This document shows positions 1-9,600 of a stretch of DNA of 10,828 nt, one piece after another. The notes under the pieces were generated by a model that did not search any database, was not told the origin of the DNA, and saw only the letters and a program-made list of their open reading frames with translations. The DNA is taken from assembly GCA_028565635.1 (NCBI GenBank), contig JAOXYB010059502.1, forward strand, positions 1-10,828. The letters are read 5' to 3'. Both the position numbers and the translations under genes were made by a program. Position 1 is the first letter of the stretch. Every line of letters starts with the position of its first letter. This DNA comes from Phoronis ovalis. Taxonomy: Eukaryota; Phoronida; Phoronidae.

Positions 1-273
1 TATATTTGGTACGCCATTTCGGGAAAGACAAAGCAAAACCACCTATTTTCCTTTTAAACCAAAAATTTGACATTTTCTCTCTATTATCAACCTCAAAACT
101 GTTATACATACAAAGATGGCTTCACAACTAAAGAAACTACATCATTTGATGGGCATCTGTCTGCACCAGCAGACCTCTTGTTAATGTATGTCAACAGGGC
201 TTTTTTGATAAAATTCAATTGCATATAGTTTATAAGGTGATACTGTGAGTGAAGTCATTTTCCACTGTTTTAG

Positions 274-2511
274 GCATGACTCGTGATGATCTGTTCAACA
301 CAAATGCATCTATTGTACGCGACTTAGCTGGTGCATGTGCACAGTTCTGTCCAAAAGCTATGATTCTCATTATTGCTAACCCAGTAAGTGATGTAGCTTT
401 ATTTTCATGTATTAAGTTGTTTATTTAATCGTTTGTGTTGTCAGCTGAAAACCAACCTCGTACTTCCGATGTTGCTGGTGGGTTTGGAGGCACGTGTTCA
501 CTACTTTCCAGACATACCACAATTTCTTTTTTCATGGGTATATTTACAAGCACTACTCCATAAAATTGTAACATGTGTATATAGAAAAAAATCATTATAC
601 AGATATACATGTTTGCAGCTAATGTGGTAAATAAATGGCCAGTGCTTCTGGGCTGTATTCTATTTTCTATACAATGTGTTTAATACATTGTAATCCTCTC
701 ATGTTTTATTCTCTTAATCAAACTGATACCCCTAAAAACCTGTCAGAGTATTTATTGCCTAAACCAAGAACACACATTTTGCCTTATTTTTTAGGTCAAC
801 TCTACCATACCTATAGCAACAGAAATCTTCAAACAACATGGTGTGTATGATCCCAAGAAAATTTTTGGAGTCACTACCTTAGACATTGTTAGAGCAAATA
901 CTTTTATTGCAGAAGCAAAGGTAGGTTGCAGTAAATCTATGAACAAAGTGACTTCTCCCAGTGCAGTCAAGAAATAACTTGGAAATAATAAATGGTTTTG
1001 CAAGCACTGAAGGTTTACTGCAAAATTGTTCAATTCATGTGTATGTATATGCACCAACCATACGATTTGGCACTGATTTATAAATATCAAAATTAAGTAG
1101 GGTTGTTCGGAAACAGATTAAGGATGATATGGATTTGAATGTAATGATTACTTACAAGCATAGAAAGGTATACCATATATACCAAAATAGCATATATTAA
1201 ATAAAACAAGTATTGACACTTTTTAGGGACTTACATGATTTTTTCTGCTCATGTGTAATATTATACAACCAAATATTATGATATTTTACAATAAATGATT
1301 ACAATAATAATATGCAGAAAACAGTCTGGACTACAGACTAGACTGAAAGCTGTGAAGCTGATAGTTGGTGTGCATATAATAAATAGAAATACATTTCAGT
1401 ACTGGACACTGGCACTTAGATGCAGTTGGTAAACTTCTAATTGTGTACAAGAACTTACTTGTCTTCGCAGGCCGACCGACAGCATTCATTAGTGTATTAG
1501 AAGTCAAACGTTTGAAGCATGATTGTTTGAATTTATTTAGGGTCTTGATGTTTCTCAAGTGAATGTCCCTGTGATTGGTGGTCATGCTGGCGCTACTATT
1601 GTACCCATCATTTCACAAGCAACACCGTCTGTCTCCTTCCCTGCAGAGGAGCGTGAGAGATTATCAAAGAGAATACAAGAAGCAGGAACAGAAGTTGTCA
1701 ATGCTAAAGCTGGTGCAGTAAGTATTTTTCTTTCACTCAAATAATGTCATTGCCCGAGTAACACAGGCATGTGTCATGTCAATGTTTAAATCAAGATTAT
1801 AGACAGAATGAAATTTAAGCTGGAATATTACCTATGGTATTATAAGTTACTTAGGTGGTTGGATAAAATTTAACTGCCGGTATAATGCGAGTGTACAAAG
1901 GAAATCATCTAGTATCTGATCACCCTTTTATTGAAATGTTCTGTTATTGTAGGGCTCAGCCACTCTTTCCATGGCGTATGCTGGTGCTCGCTTTACATTC
2001 TCCGTCTTAGATGCAATGAATGGAAAAGAAGGTGTTGTCGAGTGTGCATTTGTCAAATCAGATGAAACTGAAGCTAAATACTTCTCAACTCCATTACTTT
2101 TGGGAGTAAGTATAGTCAAGTGTAAAGATGCTCAATTATTTTAAATGTTAGAACTCATGTGTATCACCTGCGAATGCAAGGATGTAAAATAGCGGTCTCA
2201 TCTGCTATCTTACAAACCCACTTTACATTCTCATTTCACAGTTGCCAGGTTCATATAAGATTTCCTGTGCTGTAATTCTCAAGAGTTGATGTTATATATT
2301 ATAATTAATCATAATAATAACATATCTTGAACCCCAGTAGCATACATATGTGTCATTAAGTTATCATTATTTACACTTTTTGCAGCCTAATGGTGTAGAA
2401 AAGAACTTGGGTATTGGTAAACTCATTGAATATGAAGTGAAGTTAGTTGAAGAATGCATACCTGAACTGAAGAAAAGTATTCAAAAAGGAGAAGACTTTG
2501 TTAATAAATAA
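274..2511 (+). CDS. Mdh2: Malate dehydrogenase, mitochondrial (3' part, five exons)
   Basis: The product interconverts malate and oxaloacetate with NAD in the mitochondrial matrix (TCA cycle, malate-aspartate shuttle). Coding exons are 274-383, 795-920, 1541-1717, 1953-2105 and 2386-2511, ending in TAA at 2509-2511. All introns start GTAAGT or GTAGGT and end AG, and the frame is kept throughout. The first exon enters at phase 1 (GC completing a Gly codon) and continues [10 protein letters not shown], the substrate-binding Arg loop. Next come IANP-VNST, the [11 protein letters not shown] segment with the catalytic Asp (882-884) and substrate Arg (891-893), and the VIGGHAG motif with the proton-accepting His (1583-1585). 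Later blocks [25 protein letters not shown] and STPLLLG are also typical. The visible 230 residues match about residues 107-338 of the human enzyme as I recall it. The targeting peptide and Rossmann glycine motif lie upstream of the window. No key residue is missing, so the gene looks intact. Confidence 0.96.
384..794 (+). other. Mdh2 intron
   Basis: The donor is GTAAGT at 384 and the acceptor is a T-rich tract ending TTAG at 794. The inside is AT-rich, apart from a less AT-rich block at about 438-515. Short open frames on both strands show no family resemblance. I see no gene or mobile element. Confidence 0.85.
921..1540 (+). other. Mdh2 intron
   Basis: This is the longest complete intron visible in the gene. 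The donor is GTAGGT at 921 and the acceptor TTTAG at 1540. It is strongly AT-rich, with a small inverted repeat (GGTATA, 5-nt loop, TATACC) at 1167-1183. I see no coding or RNA gene signal. Confidence 0.85.
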
Positions 2512-2512
2512 A
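2503..2512 (+). promoter_or_regulatory. Overlapping poly(A) signals at the Mdh2 stop codon
   Basis: AATAAA occurs at 2503-2508 and again at 2507-2512, so the pair spans the last codons and the TAA stop (2509-2511). By eye these are the only canonical AATAAA hexamers between the stop and the next gene. Weaker variants lie downstream: TATAAA at 2550-2555, GATAAA at 2775-2780 and TATAAA at 2911-2916. A G/T-rich TGTGGG follows at about 2519. If the stop-codon signals are used, the 3' UTR would be only about 10-30 bases. Otherwise one of the variants ends the transcript. The position is seen in the sequence; its use is inferred. Confidence 0.35.
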
Positions 2513-3544
2513 ACATACTGTGGGAGTACTTGACATTTATAGTTAATCTTATAAATATGAGTATTATATTCATGCTTGAGATCATTATTATTATACTAGA
2601 ATGTTCTGTAGAATACTTGTAAACCAAAGGAATCATTTTTCTTTGAGCTGCATTTAGGTTGGTTATTTCCCTGTAGCCAAACTGTTCATGTAAAAGTGAT
2701 ATAGAGAAAGGCACCATCTATTTGAAGCACCTTTTCATGCCATTTCTTGTTTTGTGTTTTCTGTCATAGAAAAAGATAAATGTTTTAATAATAATTACTT
2801 CTTATTTATTTGAAGCGAGCTACATTAATGTAAAAACGGTATGTTTTAACTTGTCACCATAAGTTATGGTAATATGAAATCTATTGATTTCTTTGGTGTG
2901 TAGATAACGATATAAAGGAATTGTGAAAGATTTTATTTTTTTTGTTAGTTACAGTTATTTCATATATGCACAATGACAGTATTTCTAGAACTTTAAAAAG
3001 GACAACACTATTGACATCCCACTCAATATTAATAGACTGGAGCAGAAAACAGTGATGTCTTTGGCCTCTAGCTCTCAGTCTGTGAAATACAATGATGGAA
3101 AAGCCAGTTCTATTTACCCCTGGGAGTACTTCACAAAGTTTTGGGTAGGAAGTGCGGCAAAAAAAAAATTGAATCCTATTTCCTGCCAAACAACCTGTTT
3201 GCTTACTTTTGTTTGCTAAAAAAAAACAATTGTTAATTTGTGTGTGTTAGTATAACCTGTTTGCTACAAATGAAAAATCCTGTTTGCTAAAAGAAATTAA
3301 GTCAAAAAGCTGGATCCACTCTGCTGATTGATAAAAAACTGGGGGCACACATCATATACAGCCAGAAGCCTAACTACCTCCCCCTGGTAATTACCTCTTT
3401 CTGCTATCGCACTAATGTATTATGTTCATTTCACACTGTTTGAGCTGCATTGAAAAGGAATCTTCCAGTTTTCATTCAAGCCCGGTAGATGGCGTTTCTC
3501 TGTATCACTATTACCTTGGCACATTGTCAGTGGCTCTCTGTGAG
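2512..3544. other. Mdh2-Smg6 intergenic region
   Basis: About 1 kb separates the Mdh2 stop from the Smg6 start. It should hold the Mdh2 3' end and the Smg6 promoter and 5' UTR. The first part is AT-rich. At 3160-3168 there is a run of A residues, and at about 3192-3290 a short motif, CCTGTTTGCT, recurs. Open frames here, including one of 102 codons on the minus strand at 2881-3189, show no recognisable domain. I see no RNA gene or mobile element. Confidence 0.7.
3192..3288 (+). repeat. Scattered CCTGTTTGCT direct repeats
   Basis: CCTGTTTGCT occurs at 3194-3203, 3256-3265 and 3279-3288, and a shorter TTTGTTTGCT lies at about 3207-3216. Two copies are preceded by AA and two are followed by runs of A. 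The spacing is irregular, so this is not a clean tandem array. It lies 250-350 bases upstream of the Smg6 start. It could be repeated factor-binding sites or chance in T/A-rich DNA. Confidence 0.45.
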
Positions 3545-3552
3545 ATGGCTGC
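3527..3552 (+). promoter_or_regulatory. Possible initiator and start-codon context of Smg6
   Basis: TCAGT at 3527-3531 matches the arthropod initiator consensus and lies just upstream of the start codon at 3545. The ATG sits in GAGATGGCTGC, with a purine at -3 and G at +4, a good initiation context that loosely resembles the TISU element of short-leader mRNAs. Using this initiator would give a leader of about 16 bases and would skip the upstream ATG at 3489. This is inferred from short motifs only. Confidence 0.2.
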
Positions 3553-3656
3553 TGAGGAAAAAGTTGTTAGAATAACATACGAAGATCTTGTCATTATGGC
3601 AGAAAAGTATGGTCAAGGTGAAGACTCCAATGAACTTAAAAGTATAATAGATGATG
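3545..3656 (+). CDS. Smg6: Smg6 exon 1 (start of protein)
   Basis: This exon encodes residues 1-37 plus the first base of Asp38, with GTAAGT as donor. The conserved N-terminal block V-R-I-x-x-x-[ED]-L is visible. The next exon supplies AC, restoring an Asp codon, and leads within 13 residues to the first EJC-binding motif. That is a similar order to human SMG6, where the motif also follows the short conserved start. Confidence 0.85.
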
Positions 3657-6600
3657 GTAAGTTTAAAAGTACTGCGATCATGTATTTATCAATGGTTTCT
3701 ATTGCTAAAAGTTATGCATCCAGCAAACCGCCAGCTATTATTTTATTATAAATGAATTCAAATGTTCGCCATCAAGCACCTGCATTTGTTATCAGTGGCT
3801 GTGCACGTCCCTAATTACAGTACAATTAAGGTTTGTACTAATTAACATCTGTTTCTGCATTGCAGATTTTAGTTGATTAAAAAGTTGCACTAATTAAATG
3901 AACCTCAGATTAAAAATAACATTAGACAGCTTAAGATTTCTTAAATAGGAGTGAAATATGTGCGAGTACCACGACCGTTGAAGCGAGAAGTAAAAAAATA
4001 CACTATTAGTGACTAATGCATATTTTTACATTCATTTCTATAAAAACAATCGGATTGATATACTTTTAATTAGCTTTTTAACATATAATGATATATGACA
4101 GGTGCATACTTATGTCGACAGGCACTACTCTCTCATATCTAAGATTAAGAATCTAAAGCTCTCTATTGTAACAGTAACAAAGCTTGAATAATAGGAGTGA
4201 CATATTTTGTAACATTTGTATAATTATCCTTTCAGACTCATCTAAGAAGCCAGATGAACGGATTCGTAAATCAAAAAGACCAGCCATGCAAATATACCAG
4301 CCGGGTCTTCGTGGAAAACAGAGAGTGAATAGACAAGAGGAACTAAGTAGAAGTAAAGAAAATTCTCCAGTTTCTGATAGTATTCAGAGAGAAACTTATA
4401 GGTTACAGTCTGAAAAACAGGACGTTCCAGGTGCCCCAGATGCAGTAGCACTGAAACTAGAACAAATTACTATAGGCAAAAACACACTAGGAAATGATGA
4501 AAGTGAAAAGAATAAAAGTCTTGAAAAAAATGAGAAAGGAGGCACTGTGAATGACAAGAGAACAGTGGGACAAGAAATTTGTGTAGACCAAAAAATGGAC
4601 AAAAATAGAAAGAAAACAACAAAAAATAAAGATGACTGTGTCAGAATTCGTGTTGCATCTCCTTCAGTAGCTGACAAAGAATTTTCTTCTGCTGATGGCA
4701 CCCATAGAAAGGAGTCCTCGAAAAAGTCATTGGCTGATTCTGAAACAAAATTGATGGACAGCAAGGTAACAATAGATAATCAAAGCAAAAAGAAAAGACC
4801 TGATAAACAAATGTATGTGCCCGGAGTTAAAATTCAACCAGAGAAAGATATGTCAGTTGATCATGTCCAGTCTCCTAAAGATTCACTTTCAAAAAGACTT
4901 AAAGTAGAAGTTTATGTGCCTCGTGCTAAATTACAGGCTGAAAAAAATCAGCAAAATGACTATGCATCAGAAGATTTGCTACCTAGAACTATTGGTGATA
5001 CTAATTCTAATGTTGCCAGTATGAAAATTACAGTATCAACTGAAAAATCTGCTGATGGAGCAAGTCCTAAATTTCAGAGGAAAGTTGCTGTTGCTAAATG
5101 TAAAGAGGCGATTCAAACGTCTTCAGGAAAAGATATAAAAACGGAAACTCAAAACCCAAGAAGCGGTCAAAAAGGATATTCATATGAAAGCAAACGAACG
5201 GTTAGTACTAGCAGTGACCAGTATAGTGAACAAGAGGATGTGTTATCGAGTAGCAAGGAATGGGATAGTGAAGTAGAGAAAGAGGTGCGTAAAATGAAAA
5301 CAGATCTTGAAGAAGGAAAACCAAATTTGTATACACTGACCGAGTCACAAAGCGAAAAGGAAATAAAACAGCTTCAGGATGAAGTTTTAAAGAAAAATAA
5401 CAAGAAGAAAAATATGCGTTTGAAAACAGAACATGCTAGGAAACATGATAATAGTCCAGTTAAAACTGATGCTAAATTTGAAAGTCAAAGTGTATGTGAT
5501 TTAGATAATAGTTCTGGAAATTATCAGGAATCTCGACCACATAGAAGGAGATTGAAAGAAAATTCAACGGAAAGAGAGCTTCCTGGGAAAAGTCAGAATA
5601 CCAAACTATCTCCTAGTAAAATGTTAAAATCTGGTTTACGTGGAAGTGATCAGGAAATTGACAGTAATTATAAATCTCGCAATAACAGGCAGCCAGAACA
5701 GCCAAAAGGTGACTCTATTCCTATATATGACGAGGAGAGATATTCACCTAATACTCGGATCAGATGTGATTCAGGAGGTTATTTGCAAAATATGGATAAT
5801 CGACACAGACAGGATACCCCTTTTCAAAGAGGACGAGGAGGAGGTCTTATTCATTTACCATTTAATTCTGCAGGACCTTCACATCAAGGGAATGTGCCTG
5901 TACCTGAAGATTTTCCCACTTTACCTGCTCATAGTACTCGGCTGAGAAGCAGAGGTGGGGCACTGCCTCAGTCACGTCGTGGTAGAGGAGCTGGTGCAGC
6001 AAGAACTCTGTATGATCCAAACAATCCGAATTCACAAATACCTATATTGACTAAAACACCATCAGATGAGCTTGAATTCTATGATCCTTATGACACTTTA
6101 GATTCCCCGGAGTATCCAAGTAGTAATCAACAAGGATATGACAGTTATTATAATGATTATACTCAAGGTCAAGGACAGTATCAGTATAGCTATTCCATGC
6201 CATCTGCTGGCTATTATAATAATTATCCTGTAGACTATTATGGGATGCCCGCAATGCCCTTACAGTTCCCTCAAGGAGGCATGGATATGTACTACAGGTA
6301 ATACTACTAACTAAAATCATTGTCAACTAATTGTGATATGTATTGTACGTAGACTTAGCACGAAGGAAGCCAAACCGTGGAAGCAGTGAATGTATTCGTT
6401 TGTGTAAAAGTAAACCTTAATTCAGTTTCAGTGTACTCACCTGACAACATGTATTTTGCATCAGTTCATGAAGGGCATAAAAGAAAGTCAGAAATCCAAT
6501 TTATACAATAATAGCTAGCATATTAAATGTATATAACAATGCTAACCTTGTATATTTTTAAATACTCAATTTATAGCCTACGTGATATTGCTCCAAACTG

Positions 6601-9600
6601 CAGTGTTTTTATAGTAAGAAAAGCTGTTGCTGGAAATATTTTAGTACCATAGCACATTTTTCAGGGGTCACAATGAAAATCAGGGAACCCTAGATCAAAT
6701 CCTTACAGAAGTGGAACCGTTACGTAATCAGCTTTCAAGTATTCTATCGCGACGTTTACCAGCTGGAGGAGAACAACTAGAAAGAATTACCCGTCTCAGG
6801 TAACTAAATGACTATGTGCAGTTTGTGTTAGTGCTTTGATAAGATGATGTATGTGCCAACAGAGACTAGATCCCTAACCAAAATTACACAGTGTGTTGCA
6901 AAAATTCTTTATTTTGTTACAGGAAAGAAGTAGGTCACAGGTACAAACAATTAATACTTTTAAGTCCAGAAGCAACAAACAGTAATGGTGGGGCTATTGA
7001 ACAGATCTTATGGCGAATGGTTTTTTACCAAGTGATCGAGCTTTTACGCAAACAACTACTAGAGGAGTATGATCAGGAACTCAAGGAATATCTTCTAACT
7101 TTATTAGATGAGGTAAACCTTAAGGATTATTTATTTATTCAATTTTGGGCACAACCAACAGTCTTTACCAAAATGCTTACAGTGCCAGCCACCATATGTC
7201 GCAGAGGTAAATGATGTCAGTCAATTTTATCCCAAGGAATTTTTAGTTATTAATAATATAGCAACCTCTCCCTAATTTACGAACAAAAAATTAACAGCTT
7301 ATATTATGTTAAATACATTTTTTTTTTAATTCTGCAGTCTAATGTACTTAGAGCGGTTCCATTAAATTTATCAGAGTGATTCCTGAATATTTTTTTTACT
7401 GTAATAATTCAAACTAGTTTCATCCTCTCATAATAAAAATTAGCTTGTCAATATTAAAAACTTTTTTAACCCCCTTCCCCCTGTAATTGAAACTTTATAC
7501 AACCCTACTCCCATAATCTTAATTATTTTCAGGTCCTCCTTAATAAATTTTAATGGAACAGCTCTTTGTGCATTTTTAGGGAAAAAAAGTTAATTTTGTG
7601 TAACAATATTTTAGATATCTTATACTTTGCAGGCCAACATTTTCTATGAAGACTTGTTAGACAGACTGGAAGATGCTTTCAAGTTTAAATTAGTTGATTT
7701 CTTAGATCAAGAACGACCACCGCCTATGAACATAAGTCGAACTGTAAAGTTAGCTATACTTAGTGCTCACCGCAGTATGATCTGTCTCGGTGATATTGCT
7801 AGGTACAAAGAACAAACAAATGAAACAACTAACTATGGACGAGCCAGGAAGTAAGTCAACGTTTCAGTTATTGTAAATGAAAATACTTAATAAGCCTGAA
7901 GTCTGTTCTTTTTGGAAGTGCTAACATTAGCAGTATATTTTACTACCAACTGCACTTATTATGAAGCGTGACTACACAGTGCATTGGTTAATTGTACCTC
8001 TCCAGACTTAGCATGATTTATTAAATTTATGCAATATATCGCACTCAATTGGGGCAGAGTGCCATTATCCATGCAATTAAACATGTGCCTTGTTTACTTC
8101 AAAAAACTGATATTTTATTTCTTTGTAATGACTATGTACAAGAAAGATTTTTTGCAGTTACAGTATCTTTAATTTTAAAATGTCTTGCGTTTACTTATTT
8201 GCAGTTGGTACCAGAAGGCTCAACATTTGGCTCCTAAGAATGGCCGTCCATATAACCAGTTAGCCATACTAGCTGTGTATACAAGGCGGAAATTGGATGC
8301 TGTGTACTATTACATGAGAAGTTTGGCTGCTAGTAATGCATTTGAAACAGCACGTGAGAGCCTGCTATCCTTGTTTGATGAGGCTCGCAAGAAGGCAATA
8401 TTTGTATTTCTGTCATCTGATAACATGGGTGTATGAGCAATAATCATCCATGCAGTAGATAATTTTATAAAAACTTTTAAGTAACTCCTAGTAATGTTAT
8501 TCATAGTCAGCAAAGTGCAATAGAGAAAACTAGAGGTATTCATATGGTGTTATCTCAGGGGACAGTCTCTATTTACCACAGATTCAGATGTTTTTACTGT
8601 GGCTGCATCCATACCAATGTCAATGAAATGAAAAGTGTCTCCCCAAGGATAATGTTAAGCTCCTGTTGAATAACATGCATACACCTTTTGAAATTGAAAG
8701 TCTTGCAATATCATACTTGAAGCTAATTTCTTTATATAGAATAAACTTTGTTGTATGTTAACTTTTGATAAAACATCGTAAGGTAAAATTTGTTCTTTAA
8801 ATTTTTATAAAATCAACTTGAACTCTTTGACAGGCTGAGTATAATAAAAAGAAGCTTCTAGAAGAGAAAGAAAGGCACAAGAAAAATTATCGCCAGGCAC
8901 AGAAGAAGGAAGAAGGTCGCCGTGTTGAAATTTGGATTTCATCGAATGGTCGCAAAATCAAAGATGAAGTGGATGATACTGGGGAAACAGATTTGGTGAA
9001 GCTTTCTAATGTCGAGGTAATTCAGCAATTTATAATTTGTTGATCAATTAAAGGATATTGATATTTATTAATTTGTATTAATATTTGTATAAATGTTGAT
9101 ATATCAGTTTGGTACTTAAATAAATATTGACCTATACGAAATACTTATTTGTGAGTTATCATGGTTTGTTTTTTATCTTTACACAGCTCAACAAAAGATT
9201 CGTTCTCAGCTTTCTGCAAGTCCATGGGAAATTGTATTCAAAGATTGGGTATGGTGCATTCTTTTGTATGAATGAGTTTGACATATTAAATAGTTAGTAA
9301 CTGGCTATGACTGCTAGCTAGAGTGTTTCATAAGTTTGTTTGAAGATCGATTTTAATTGCAAAGTAAAAACTAGAAGAAAAATGTTTAAAATATGTAATT
9401 TATGCAACAGAAAATTGAGCCTATAGATGCTAATGAGGTGTTTTTTTTGTTATTCCAAAATTACATATAAATTGGAGTTTACGTACTAAACACTAAGTAC
9501 TTTTAGAAATGTTATTAAAGAATTTGTGCTGGACTGTATTGCAACTAAAGTTTCATGTTGCATTTTCTTACAGAATGGAGACATTTCCGGAAGCAAGTTC

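Noticed and set aside
438-515. Less AT-rich block in an Mdh2 intron as a hidden exon or transposon piece
   Set aside because: It does not match any MDH segment, the flanking exons join exactly without it, and no transposon motif is visible.
1167-1183. Inverted repeat GGTATA/TATACC in an Mdh2 intron
   Set aside because: Short and AT-rich; expected by chance in DNA of this composition.
2881-3189. Minus-strand open frame of 102 codons between the two genes
   Set aside because: No recognisable domain, composition typical of noncoding AT-rich DNA, and it runs through a homopolymer. Treated as chance.
3422-3544. Longer Smg6 start at the in-frame ATG at 3422
   Set aside because: The 41 extra residues have no SMG6 counterpart, while the human start aligns with the ATG at 3545, which also has a better initiation context.
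4396-4764. Minus-strand open frame of 122 codons, rich in Phe, Leu and Ser
   Set aside because: It lies wholly opposite Smg6 exon 2. Its composition is the complement of Lys/Glu-rich codons, so it is a shadow.
5640-5945. Open frame of 101 codons in another + frame inside Smg6 exon 2
   Set aside because: It overlaps the well-supported SMG6 frame and has no family resemblance.
8041-8062. Small hairpin (GCACTC/GAGTGC) in intron 5 as a microRNA precursor
   Set aside because: The stem is only six bases and I see no extended pairing around it.
8560-8690. Possible alternative exon in Smg6 intron 6 after TTACCACAG
   Set aside because: The frames stop within about 15 codons and show no likeness to SMG6.
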